From Culex pipiens pallens (taxonomy: Eukaryota > Arthropoda > Insecta > Diptera > Culicidae), in assembly GCF_016801865.2 (NCBI RefSeq), contig NC_068939.1:868001-932000 (forward strand): 64,000 nucleotides of DNA, given 5' to 3'. Under the pieces are notes generated by a model. It did not search any database, had not been told where the DNA came from, and was given only the letters and a program-made list of their open reading frames with translations. Below are positions 25,127-37,199 of the stretch, piece after piece (position 1 is the first letter of the stretch; each line of letters starts with the position of its first letter). The position numbers were made by a program, and so were the translations under genes.

Positions 25127-26182
25127 AATTGTACAAAACATTATTGATACATACTCTTTTAGTATTCTTCCATACGTTGTCCAAGAAATCTTTTTAAAAT
25201 GTTAATTGGTCTTCCATAATTGGGTACTAAATTTTTCATAATTGTTAGACTTTTGGTATCCAAAAAAATATTTTTAAAAAAATATAAAATTATCGCAGTA
25301 TCAGTGGATATTTTTTCCTCGTTTTCGCCTTTTTTTCTGTTTCTGCACGTGGCGCGTCAAAAGTTCAGTTTTTATTTTCAAAAAATCAAATCTTGGAAAC
25401 GACTGGTCGACATCTCCAATTATTTTTAAATGTTATGAGAAATTTCCCTCTCCTTTGTCCACACACGGCCAAAACGCCGTTTCAAGTTTCACGCTAGTTT
25501 TTCATATGTTAGGCTTGTCAGAATGTTAGAACTAAGAAACATATTCGTAACGGCCTTACCTAAGAAACTAAAACGATTTTGTTGAAGAGATGTATTCTCT
25601 TGAAGGCATAACAATCTTTAAACTTTAAATTAGTTTCATTTGAAAGTAATATTTTGTTTGCATAATAATAAAAAATAAGATAATAAAAAATTGATTTGAT
25701 AAATAGAATAGATAATACCGAAAACAACTATCATGAGTATGTTTGAAAGGTAACTTTACTAGTGTGTTATTTAAGGTAACATTTCTGTTCTGCAAAACAG
25801 TTTGTGCTTTTGCAAAAATGCAAAAGGTTCAAGTTTTCTCATCAGAGTGTTAGTAGCCTTAGGTAAAAAAGACGTAAAAAATAAATTGACTAGACTACTA
25901 TAGATTATATAATAAATTATTGTGCATTATATTTCAACTAGAAATTTTAAATCACTTGAAATATGATTTAAACCCTTTATTTAAATCAAATCAATCCCAC
26001 AAATGGCAGGATAAAATAACCATTCACTGGTAAATTCCGATAGAAAACTAAAAAAAAATTATCGGCAGGCTGGTTATATCGACCTATGTATACCAGTGTG
26101 TTTGGCACCTGCAAGTTTTGACCGAATGTCGACTGCTTGCGATGGGTACGCTTAATTAGCCAACGTAAACACATCATCATAC

Positions 26183-26395
26183 CTGTGCTCGCCACAGCTC
26201 GATAGTGTAGAGAAGGTAGAATAAACCGGGGAGAGAACCTTGGTTGCAGCTCGTCCAAGTCTTTGTTTCTTGTTTTCCGTTGGTATGGGTGTGTGTCAAT
26301 GTTGTCGGTCGGTTTGGTGGACAAAACACCACCGGAGAAGCCGTCCGTGGTCTCGTCGCGTACCTCAAGGGGAATTTTGGAGGACACCCATTGCG
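26183..26395 (-). CDS. Candidate coding exon, phase 1-1, unrecognised
   Basis: The minus-strand frame is open for about 71 codons. Its first half has coding-type codons (SSKIPLEVRDETTDGFSGG and following, rich in Asp, Thr and Pro). It could be bounded by an acceptor ending CCTTAG and a donor CAG|GTATGA. Both ends would be phase 1, typical of a cassette exon. The acceptor has a weak pyrimidine tract, so the 5' boundary is doubtful. The phase does not fit directly with the exon at 21815. Chance in a GC-richer patch remains possible. Confidence 0.22.
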
Positions 26396-26439
26396 CTAAG
26401 GTTCGATAAGAGCTTTGGTTTAAGCGCGCTCGCTAGTTA

Positions 26440-29400
26440 GTAGGGTGTCTTACTGGTACACAAGCCCATCGACCACCAACAACGGCTGCTGGCTGTACGT
26501 GACGAAGTTTCTTTGGGCCAAGGCACACGAAAAAAAAACAGACGACTCTTTTTCCATGGAAGGTGAAATGCGCAATTCTGTTTGGTTAGTGATAAGCAAC
26601 GTCGTCGTCGTCGTCATCGTCTTCGTCGGGGTCCGTGGTAATCAATTATGTACTGGCACATTTTTTCTACTTAAATTTGGCGGCGACAACTTAAACGAGC
26701 CAACAGGTTGAGCGCGATAGCAGCGTTTCGGGCACCGTCGACAGCTGATTTCTCATTGAGATGGAATGTTGTGGGCTGGGGGTTTTGTAGAACGGTTCAC
26801 ACTTGTTTGATAGTTGATAACAACAGCCAGTTTTGGCGTTCGTGGACCTGCTGTGGTCACAGGTTTCCCAATATTAGACATTCAAAGTGTGAACTGCTAT
26901 TTACTTTGTATATCTATCGAATCTTTAGTTGACCGGCACAAATAACTAAAACTTGAATTGAAAAATTTACTTCCACAGCTGCCATCACTTGGTAATTCGT
27001 CAAACATTTCACCTTTGAAATGTTCCGGGCCTAAACACACATTTTCCACGTAGATCAAGATTAGATCGGTTTCACGATACTGTGGCCAAAATAAACTCGA
27101 CCGTCATTAACCCCATCCTCTCTCTGCCGTGTTTCCTCTCTCATCGAGAGTGTGTTGAGCTAAACAATGGAATCATTCACAGTTCCTCAAAACAAATTTC
27201 GCTTCCCTCGTTCATTGCCGAGTTAAGTGGTCATTGCACAATAGAATAACATTTGGCTCGAATGGTCAAAATTTTAAATTATTTCGGGACTCTATTCGAT
27301 CAATACAAATTTATTTAAAATAATATTTGAGTTAGTCACGACCACTGCCAGCAGTGACGGACTAGAGCCCAACATTTGGCCACCATTTCGGCGACGCCAG
27401 TTGGGGGACGCAGGTCGCGGGCTGATCAAACATTTACCCAGTGCAAGCTGACGAGCGGAAGAAAAATGTTTCAATTCAGCCGAAAATTATCCACCCCCGC
27501 CGTCCCACTTCAGGGCTCACCGTCCTGGCACTCAGGGTGCCGGTAATAACCGTAATAATTTGACGTTTCGGTCACTTACTGCCAGCAGCAGCAGATCAAA
27601 AGACACATGGAAAAGAGAGAAGCTTAAAACAAATGATGATCATCTTGTGGATATGGTGGCGAAGAAATGGTGAGCAGGTTCCACCCCAGCCGAAAAGAAA
27701 CGAAAGGTGACCTAAAGAGACGCAGAACGCGGGAAGAAGACAAGAAGACGGTGAAGAGCTGAACATTCCACGTTGGCGGGTAAATGACATGCCCAGGGGT
27801 CCCAAGACTCTAGCAGGGAGGGATTGTGGCGCACGAACATCCACAACGGAAAGGAAGTAAAGACAGATAGATAGTGTGTGAGAGAGAGAAGGAAAGGACA
27901 AGCAAGTGTGAGAATTTCTGACCTCGCGAAGTAAAGGGAACGGAACAACCAGCGAAGATCTGGTCTAGGTGATTCACTCTTTGGTTCTTGGGCCGCGATA
28001 AGGCGCAGGTTTAATGCTTGTTTCTTGGGAGAATAGGGAAAATGGAAGAAAGGTAACTATACATAATGTGGCATGGAAGTGAATAAACTGCCGCCGTTGA
28101 TGATCGCTGGGAGCGTCCCCAGGAAGGTGTTCCAGAGCAACGGAACTGAGCGGCTCAAAGATTGACAGATTTTCGCTGGTCAGTGAATTTGAATGGTAAA
28201 TTATTTTCCCTGAATTTTCGATCGATTATTTAAATCTTAAACACTCAAAATTTAAAGACATTCTGGATTTTAGTTTTTTCCTAGATAATTATATACCTCT
28301 TTAACATTATATTATATATAAATTAACTCTCCTACCCCTGCCCCATTTTTCCATTCCAAATTTCCCAAATTCCACTCCCCATTAAACATAAAACTATTTG
28401 CCAAATTAACATTGACCCACCACACCTAAATGATTCGGAGCGTATGGTACGGTATGTCCACGCATCCTTCCTCCCCTGTTCACAAAATCTGTCTCTGCGA
28501 TTAACGCAACGCAGTGGGCCTGGCCACTTTAATTTCTGCTATGCATTTTTGAGGCACTGCATCCGAGGGGCATAATCCAACCGCAAGTTTTCCCAGGAAG
28601 CTTGCTTCGGAATGGCAGCGCTTGCGATCGATTGGATTAGATTTAGCCCAGATTCGATTTTTTCAAACATTCGGCAATTGTTTTTGAATGAATCTTTTCC
28701 GAAAATAAATTAAATTTATCGGAGTAAATTGTTAAAATCCCATAGAAACTTCAAGTGAACGGTGAGTGTAATAAACCATAACCCAATAACATCGACGGTA
28801 TCTACATAATGAAGTAAATACAAAATATTGTTTGACGGGTCTTTGAAATAATTCGCAACACAAAATTTAAAATGTGTTTTCAACAACTCAAGTTTAACCG
28901 GACAACCGGAAACGTAACAGTAGACACTAAAATCAACACGCGCAGAGAAGGTAAGATTTGGACAGCAAATCCGAATATTTTAGTTGCGGCGATGGTGGAA
29001 GAGGGTGAACCTCCCAAAAAAAAAGAGAGTGGTGGTAAAGCGAAAGATGGAACCGATAAAAAGGGGTTAGTGAACGAGATGAATGAAGTTTTTTTTGGGA
29101 TTTTTACACAACGATTTTTTTTTCTTCTTTTGCTGGCCGTCGCGTTGCTACGTTGATATTCTGAGGCCCTCCGAGTCACCCCGAGTTTGTTTTTCGCTTT
29201 TTGGGCGGGCAATCGTCGTCGAAGACGCGCCGCTCCGAATAGCTGTTTTTCATTCACGTTTTTCGTGCTCCTCTGTTTCGTCTTATTTTGCTTGGGTCAT
29301 ACTACTTTACGGTACTTGATCGAGTGCGTCTTTCGCTGGCGCGCGTGATCGCTGCAAAATTTAATGAAGGTAAGAGACGAAAACAACGACGAAATCAAAC

Positions 29401-30137
29401 AGTATCGTTTTGTAACACGACGACTGCACTTGAATAATCACTCCAACGGGTGATGGCAAACACTACCTCAACAGCCTAACCACAGCCGCTTCGCAGGCGA
29501 AACGCGTGCAGCTGATCATTAGATTGCTCTGGCCGCGGCTGGAAAATTGCATCTGTTTCACGTGGCAACCCTTAATGGCACCTTCGCCTCTCCGCAACCG
29601 GCAGCAGCCGTTGATGACGACGATCGTAAGCTCACCCCGCTGAACTCCGGCATCCCGCCCCCCCCCAGCCACCTTTCACTCCAGCGATCGTCAACGGCGC
29701 GCGGTCCAAGGGTTGGATGACATTGCGCAAAATGTCGCATGTGAGTGACGTTTTGTTTACGCCGAGCTGCGCGAAAGTTATGCGGAACTGAGACTGAGAC
29801 CTTCCGGGCGGTCGCGCTGTGGAGATCACTTGAAAGTGTACGATCACTCTCTTTCTTTTCCCTCTAGGAAGCGGCAGGGGGCAGCGTGACCGACCGGTGT
29901 CGTTTGGGGTAGCTTTAAACGTATTAGTATTGTGAATGTTGGTAGATGCTTAGGACAGTGTTGGAGGTTGCGTATGAATTATTCAAATATACATATTTTT
30001 GGTATTCAATCAAAATAAACTCTATTGAAACTGAAGAGGTAAATAGATTTCAATTAGATTAATGAAAGAATTTCTTGTTAACATAAATAACAAATTAACT
30101 GGAATTATTGGTTCTATTGAAAATTGAATATGTTTAT
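26440..30137. other. No gene recognised
   Basis: Mixed AT-rich and moderately GC-rich DNA with (GTC)n near 26600-26622. Good-looking splice motifs occur singly, for example a minus donor GTAAGT near 27570, without an adjoining credible coding exon. The purine-rich stretch 27600-27950 gives only low-quality frames. Confidence 0.4.
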
Positions 30138-31010
30138 TAGGGTGGGTACGTTTTTCAAAAAGTTCTCGGATCAAGTTTTAGTATGGTTCCCCTTGTAGGG
30201 CATGCCCATAGGGACTTTCATGCCAAATATCAGCTAATTTGGTTGTAAACTGGCTGCGCGCATCAGGGTTAAAGTTTAAATGGGAATTACTATGGGAAAA
30301 TTCGAAATTTTGTTCAAACGCTCCTACAGGTCTGGGAAAATAACGCGCCAACTTCTGGTACGGTCAGGCCTATGGGGAATGGTCTGGAGAACACTTTTCC
30401 CGAAGAGAGCATATGGATTTGTTGTCCCTAGACCTGGCGCATCGGCAAACAATCCGATGTCTCCGGAATCAACGGTTTTCCCCCAAAAAGCATCAAATTT
30501 TCCTTAGCATGCTATGAAAGCTTGATGAACACTGCGACGCCATATGTCAAACAGCTTCCATGTGAGTGAGAAACGGCTGGAATATTCAATTGCAAACCTT
30601 CTTTTAACTAGAAAATGATCATTTCGAGCAATCCTGAAATTATTCGAATTCAGAATCTTTGCATAGCAAATTTATATTTTTTTGAAAATATTTCAACCAC
30701 GTGGTAGCTGTCTGACGTATGGCGTCGCGGTGTTCATCAAGCTTTCATAGCATGCTAAGGAAAATTTGATGCTTTTTGGGGGAAAACCGTTGTTTTCGGA
30801 GACATCGGATTGTTTGCCGATGCGCCAGGTTTAGGGACAACGAATCCATATGCTCTCTTAGGGAAAAGTGTTCTCCAGACCATTCCCCGCGCAGCCAGTT
30901 TACAACCAAATGAGCTGATATTTGGCATGAAAGTCCCTATGGGCATGCCCTACAAGGGGAACCATACTAAAACTTGATCCGAGAACTTTTTGAAAAACGT
31001 ACCCACCCTA
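30138..31010. mobile_element. Foldback hAT-type element, 873 bp, TSD ATGTTTAT
   Basis: The ends are inverted repeats beginning TAGGGTGGGTACGTTTTTC. The arms run inward almost to the middle (left to about 30566, right from about 30703) and leave a loop near 135 bp. The right arm lacks roughly 120 bp present in the left arm (about 30259-30375). A perfect 8-bp duplication, ATGTTTAT, flanks it at 30130-30137 and 31011-31018. That fits hAT transposition. No transposase is present. Confidence 0.88.
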
Positions 31011-31320
31011 ATGTTTATGTGTATTTAGGTATTCAAATTAAAACCATATTATAGACTTCAGCAATCTATTTTACCATATTAAAAAAGTTGTCTACAAAAA
31101 TCTAAACACATTTGTACAAAATACCTCAAAGAAAATTTTGGACATAATGTTAAATTTTTTTATAAAGACTTTATAAAGAGAATGGCCAGTAAGTTTTATT
31201 AAATACATATTATTTTAGAGGGATGATCCCTTTATCTAGATAATTAATGTATTTACAGCTTATTTATTTATAATTAATATCAATATTTTTTAAGCAAAAA
31301 ATTCTGAAATGATGGTGTCT

Positions 31321-31440
31321 TCGGAGAAGTTTTCCCAAATTTAATGAAGTTCCAAGAACTTGTAAAAATTGGATAGTTATTCGGAGAAGTTTTCCCAAAT
31401 TTAATGAAGTTCCAAGAACTGGTAAGAATTGGATAGTTAT
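31321..31440. repeat. Tandem duplication of a 60-bp unit
   Basis: Positions 31321-31380 and 31381-31440 are the same 60-bp sequence with two substitutions and no indel. This looks like a recent local duplication in otherwise unique AT-rich DNA. Confidence 0.95.
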
Positions 31441-31449
31441 TGCGCCCTC

Positions 31450-33650
31450 CACAGATAAAAACTGAAATAGTTGTTTTTCTCCTTAAATTTCGACGAATTT
31501 TCCCATACAAACTTCAAGGGCTTAGAGGAAAGGGTTCCGGTGGTCAAACTGGAATAAAGCCTAGTGATTGGTAAATATTTGATTTTAGTGGGTTGTCCCG
31601 AGGAAGCCCGGATTTGGCTCAACTTATTGCAAAAATGTATTTATTATATACATCACATCATCACAATGTTTCGAACAAACCTAATATCGCAGAAGCTACC
31701 TAAGCCATAACTTTCCAGTTCAAACCCACGAAAAACACCGCATCCGCCATAATCAAACAAATGACCACGTTGAAGATTTACGCTTTGGTCGCTTTCGGAG
31801 GTGAAACAATTTTAATGCCACCACCACTCTGCAGACCTGCAACTGCTGTGGCCCTGTAAGTGGACCTTATGGCAACTGGCAGCGGGTACTTAACTATGTA
31901 CCACTATTTTGGCGCGCCAACCGTTGCCAACTGTGGACCCACACTTGGTTCTCCAAATGGTGGCAAAACAACAAAACTTGCGCCAGCCAGCCACCGAACC
32001 GAAGGGGCAGGTCGATGATGGTTAATTAGGCATGGCCGAAAATATGAAAAAATGTGGCGTCGTAATTGATTACGCCCCCCCCCCTTCTCCCAGCTGTCCC
32101 CTCCGGAGAAGTAGCATTGAAAATAGCAACACTACTATAGCCATTTGATCACACTGCCCCGTTGTTAGTTGACTGAACTGGCTGGTTATACTGAGCTCAC
32201 GTCACGTGTGTTTACGTGTGGGTGTGTGTGTGTGGAGGGTGGTGTATTGCACGCGTTGATGATGACGGCAAATAATAACAAACTGGCCGCACGGGGAGGC
32301 TTACGAACGGGGTGAAAAAGCATCCCCCTCTCTCCTCATCCCCTATTTTCAGGTGGCGGCGATTTCCATGTGCTCAGTCGGACTGTGTTTTTGTGTGTGC
32401 GTGGGAAAATATGATGAGGTGAAATGGTTCGGCTTAGCCAGAGCCAACGCGAACGCGCGCTCGCGGTTTTCAAAAAGGTAAATATTTGGACGGGTGAGCG
32501 ATTATGTGATGACTCTTGCAGTACCAACCACCATCGCCACACCCCCACCCCCGTCACCGCTTGAGCCAAGCTAGCCGCTCCGATTTGGGTGGTAGAAATA
32601 ATCGACGGCCAAATTGAAACTATACCCAAGTGGGAATCCCACACTGAAAAGTGAATTTTGCGCTCTGTGATGCAATGTGTAATGAAATTTAGGGATTTGA
32701 TTTGAGTTTGGTAGTTTAGGGGGAAAGCTAGCTGGTGCGGTGGTCGAGATAAAAGTAGCGAATAAATCTCTGAATTTTGATTACTAATTGTATTTTATAT
32801 AAATACGCTAGTCCTGTTTAGCACTGAATTTATCAGATGCACCAGATTGACTTGCATCTCAGATAAACCAAATATTTTATTTTCAATGTAAAGAAACAGC
32901 ATTCAAATTAACACTATTTTAAAATCGGAGTTTAGAAAAGTTTAAGAAAATCCATGGATTTAATACTCCATGGATTTAATAATCTTACCAACCACTAAAA
33001 ACTCAGGATTCACTGTTGAGCATTTAATTTTGTACTGGTAGAATCGCGATTTTTTGGGAAAAAACATTGAAGCTGAGTTTGATCTAAAGGATTCTAAAAT
33101 ACCAATTCAGATCGTTTTCACCTTTCAAAATAGTAAAAATATTGGTCGTAGTGTTAATGTTTACGCTTAAAAATCAATAAATAGAATCCAAAACATTTTT
33201 AAGACTTATTTGAACATTATTCCACTTTGCAAAGAAACTCATAACTATTGATAAAACTAATTCTAGATTGAATTTGCAAATGGTGCAAATGCTGCATAAG
33301 AAACCAATAGCACAAAGATTATTTTGTAAATGTGCTTGAGAATTTCACCTACATAATATTCCGTAAAATTGCACATTGGCAAATTGATTTTTCGTGGGCG
33401 GTAACACTTATAACAACATTGTATGAAGTGATTTTGATGTATTATTGTTACTGAATCAGAACCTTTCATTCAAGAACCTAAATTTCTTGACAAGGCCGCG
33501 GTACATGGTACATCCTACCGGCCACTCATCCTAACGCGCACCACCCTGCTATCACAACTAACAATCATTCCGTTTCGTTTCATTTGCCTGATCCTATCAC
33601 GAGCCGGCCATGATCATGATACGCAGCCTGCTGTAACCAGATCATGTTCT
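31450..33650. other. No gene recognised
   Basis: A GC-richer part (31780-32660) has homopolymer C runs and short overlapping ORFs. The rest is AT-rich. No splice-bounded coding exon is seen. Confidence 0.4.
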
Positions 33651-34006
33651 TCGATCGCTACCCTGCCGTTTTACGGCGATATGATGTATACGCCATTGAG
33701 GTGATTTTGCTGTAGACACGATTTTCTGTTTTTGTTCATTTTTTCAATTTAAAATGACTAATTTGAGGTCTGCTCCGTAGAAACTGGTAAAAAGTACAAT
33801 AAAAATGTGGCCCCTACAAATTTTCTTGTTTTTTCCTATTCTCTACGATTTTAAACCACAAACATCATTTGGCCGTAAAAATAGCAATAAAAAATCACTA
33901 CTTTTCCTGCCCAATGATGTATGTATACATTGCTCGATCAAAGCGATCAAAGCTGGCTTTATTTTTTGTGCCAGCTATTTTGATAGCTGAGTGGATCCCG
34001 TAATGC

Positions 34007-34310
34007 ATTGTCCACGTGGATACTTTAAGGGGGAGGGGAGGTATTAGGGAGCGTTCTTTTATTACGTAACGCAGTTGGGGGGAGGGGGGGTTGGTTGCCG
34101 TGTTACGCTCCATACAAAATTTTTAAAATTTGTATAGAAATTTTGTTACGAGGGGGGGGGGGTCTAAAAATCCGATTTTTTGCGTTACGTAATAAAATAA
34201 CGCTCCCTTAGCGATTGTCTACGCTCCATAAACACATTTTTTGCATGAACAATTGTCAGCAAGGGAGGTGGGTGAGTCTAGAATTTTCAAAAAAGTGTCT
34301 ACGTGGATGT
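34007..34310. mobile_element. MITE with TCCACGTGGAT-type ends, split by another MITE
   Basis: The left motif CATTGTCCACGTGGATAC (34007-34023) is matched in inverted orientation by GTGTCTACGTGGATG (34295-34309). The MITE at 34047-34207 lies inside it with its own duplication, so it landed later. Exact ends are uncertain. Confidence 0.55.
34047..34207. mobile_element. 161-bp MITE, GGGAGCGTTCTTTTATTACG ends, TSD TTA
   Basis: Same family as 13939-14102, with nearly identical inverted ends and a G/C-homopolymer-rich interior. It is flanked by TTA at 34044-34046 and 34208-34210, the classic PIF/Harbinger target. Confidence 0.88.
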
Positions 34311-34316
34311 GGATAA

Positions 34317-34467
34317 GGTGTCATCCATTAAGTACGTCACATTAATATCAGCTAAAATTTACTCCACCTCCTTTGTCACGATTTCCCTATGCTTTTAACA
34401 CGCAACGTCACGCTTTCTCAAAACCCGCCTCTTCCCTCAGAACGTGACGTACTTTATGGATGATGCC
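34317..34467. mobile_element. 151-bp MITE, TCATCCATWAAGTACGTCAC ends, TSD TAA
   Basis: The left end GGTGTCATCCATTAAGTACG and the inverted right end GGCATCATCCATAAAGTACG differ at few positions. TAA flanks both sides (34314-34316 and 34468-34470). The 3-bp TAA duplication again fits PIF/Harbinger. Confidence 0.85.
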
Positions 34468-34859
34468 TAATGGACGTCCCCTTAAGAATTAAATCGAAAT
34501 AATGTAATAAAATATTGCCCAATCTTGATTTGGTCCCAAAACCTCAAATCAACATTCAAACAGTATTGAATTTGACTTCTATGAATTCTCAATGTATACA
34601 TACATCATGATGAGTAAAATTGGCGTATACATCATTGTTTGTTTGCTTAATAAAATGGGCCCCAGAGCAGTTTTTTGAAAAATTCTTTCGTTAGGAAGTA
34701 GCTTATAAGATTCTTTATCAGACTGTACAATAAAATTGAAAATGTCCAAATTGGCGTATACATCATATCGCCGTAAAACGGCAGTACCCTCTCCAGGTCA
34801 AACAAAACAGGTGTCCTTCACAACACAGACACACCTTTCGCCCATCTAACCCGCGCACT

Positions 34860-37160
34860 CTCTCAGCCACACTCGAGCACGCGCGACCGCTCTCCTCTCA
34901 CTCACGCTCTCTCTCTCTCTCTCGTTCATCCGTTCGGGCTTTTCCAGGATCAGCACCTTGCCTCGTTCACTATCATCAGCTGTCAGAACGCAGTCGCGTG
35001 CCACGCTGCTGAACATCTGTCACTATCACTCTACACACGACGACCCTTTCGTCTTCGTCGTCGTCGTCGTCGTCAATTGCGTAACAAGTTCTTCGACCTG
35101 CCTACCTGTTTGTGAATTAGAGTGCTCCTCGTAGATAATCCATTCAGGCCTGCTGCGGAGTCGGATTCGGCGACCGCGATGACAGCTAATCCAAATCGTG
35201 AACCTGTTTTAGCTGCCCGGCTTCGGCTCGCAGCGAGTCTTCAACGCTCGTACACAGGTCAACCAGCTGGAATGCTGCTGCTGCTTCTGCTGCTGCTGCT
35301 GTTGTTTTTGCTGGTTCGGCACGCGAGATCTTCTGGGTTGCTTCCTTTGAATTTTAATTCGCGCGCAGTTGAAATGATCACCGTTTTTATTTTTGCGTTT
35401 TTTTTTATTCGACACTCTGCACCTTCTTTTTGACTGTTGATCACTTTTTTTTGCTTTGATACTTTTTTGGCTTCTTATTTGCAGCTCGATTCGGTGTTTT
35501 GTAACTTAGGAGAGAGCGCTTGTGTGTATCTTCTTGTTTGGTTTCTTCCCTTTTTCGTATTTTGCCTCACTTTTTGCGGCTATTTTCACTGTTGGGTTGT
35601 TATTATATTTTGCACACGATCACACACACACATACAATCACACTTACACAGACCTTCCTTGGCGGTGTTTCCTCTCTTCATCCGTTGATTGCGATTTTTT
35701 TTCCTGTTATTTTGCTCGTTTTTTTGCTGCTGCGCTACTACTGCAGTGCTTCACCTGTACACACACTTTCCGTGCTTATCTATTCTCTTTCTCTCTAATA
35801 TGTTATTAGCTGACACTTTGTTTTCTTCTCTTTCGCCTATTATTTTCGCTGTTACTGCTGCTGCTTTATTTCGGTGTGTGTCGATTTCGGTTTCTTCGTT
35901 GTGTCACGCCGATAATTATTTCGCACTCACACTTAATTTGTCAAACCGTGCACTGATAGCACAAAAACATTCGCTGTTGCTTTCACTGCCACGGTGGTGT
36001 GTGAAGGTCATCTATTGTGTACATTGTGTACAAACACACACATACGGTTAATCCGTTAGCCTAGACCTTCTTCACGCATACAGCTGATGATGACGGCGTG
36101 GTCACAACCGGACAGCCGGACAAATGGCGGCGTCGTCCGTGTTCGTTCAACTGCTTCCGCTGCACTTAATCAGGCCCTAATGGTGTAATCATTCCTTTCG
36201 TTTTGATCAATTCTTGATCCTCACTTCACGTTCAGCAATTATATTTCTTCTGCTGTTGTTTGCCTCTAGTAACAACAGACGTTTTTCCCCCAAATACACA
36301 CGCACACACACGATCCTTCCCTCTATTTCCTATTTTTATTTTCAATTTGTTGTGTGCTCTCCGTTTCCCTTCGTTCTGTGTGCAACACGCTGTCGAGAGC
36401 TGCCTCGCTGGATTGCACCGTTTCAAAACACACTCGATTCACCCGCCAAGGATACGCCGCCGATCCTGACAGATGCAATTTTTGTCCAATCCGACTTCCC
36501 TTGGTTTTTCGGTTTTCCCACTTCCTTCCTTCCTTTTTCTTTTCGTTCGTTTCCCACACTGGTTCTCTTCGTCCTGTTGACAAGTTTCCCTCGCGTGTTT
36601 CCTCCCGGCTTTTTTTTCTCCTCTTCTTTCTCGCTTCGTCCTGGTGGGAAACACTCTACCCTCGTAATTCGGAATTTTTTTCGTTCCCGCTATCCTTTCG
36701 TTTCGTTTTTTTTCCGTTCCCAATGTTCCCCGAGTCGAAATTTGGGCACCGCACTGCGTTCGAGTGTGTGTACGTTTTTCCCTTCGCTCTCGGAGGTCGC
36801 GCGTCAAGTCGAGAGGTAAACGATAGACTAAACAGCTCGTCTGATATTCGCCTCGGTCACACCGAACAAACCGCGCGCTGCGACGACGACGGCCAGAATA
36901 TCGGTGAGTGCCAGTCAGTCAGTTGAGAGTGAGTGCCTGGCACCCCTTCTTGGTGGCCGGAGAGCGGTGTGGCGTAAAACGCGACAGTAAAAAGCTGCGA
37001 AAATCCTCTGGATCTGGAAAAATACTCCATTTATCGGGGTGAGCAACAATGCTAAATCCGGCACGCGAGAGTGAGACCGATAAATTGAGAGACGCGAAAA
37101 TTAACTCACACTCCACTTGAACGACGACGATGACGACTTGCGAGTACATAGAACACATTT
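34860..37160. promoter_or_regulatory. Promoter or 5'-UTR-like region
   Basis: This stretch is GC-richer than its surroundings and holds a (CT)n tract (34907-34922), (GTC)n (35051-35074), CTG runs (35274-35310) and many CA tracts, as in long dipteran 5' UTRs. Strong donor-like sites are visible on both strands: plus TATCG|GTGAGT with the exon end at 36903, and minus GGAGT|GTGAGT near 37106. TCAGTCAGTTG at 36916-36926 matches the insect initiator. The long ORFs here are T-rich or repeat-derived. Which gene it would serve cannot be said. Confidence 0.3.
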
Positions 37161-37199
37161 GGAATTGTATTTACGGATAGGACGCGACCAACCGTACCA

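Larger units (their letters stand above)
33663..34784. mobile_element. 1.12-kb TIR element with 33-bp perfect inverted ends, TSD TACC
   Basis: The left end 33663-33695 and right end 34752-34784 are perfect 33-bp inverted repeats beginning CTGCCGTTTTACGGCGATAT. The tip is itself a small palindrome (GCCGTTTTACGGC). TACC flanks both sides (33659-33662 and 34785-34788). A further GGCGTATACATCAT motif lies inside, near 34622. There is no transposase frame. Much of the interior is made of three other MITEs, so the original element was much shorter. Confidence 0.85.

Noticed and set aside
27570..27901. Minus exon ending at a GTAAGT donor near 27570
   Set aside because: The only long frame upstream stops before the donor, so no coding exon is supported.
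35122..35433. ORF with a leucine-run membrane helix
   Set aside because: The Leu run comes from a CTG trinucleotide tract; the start is non-ATG unless shortened, and it lies in UTR-like DNA.
36214..36926. Overlapping ORFs of about 120-200 codons
   Set aside because: Phe/Ser/Arg-rich translations of T/C-rich DNA, open in several frames at once; better explained by composition.
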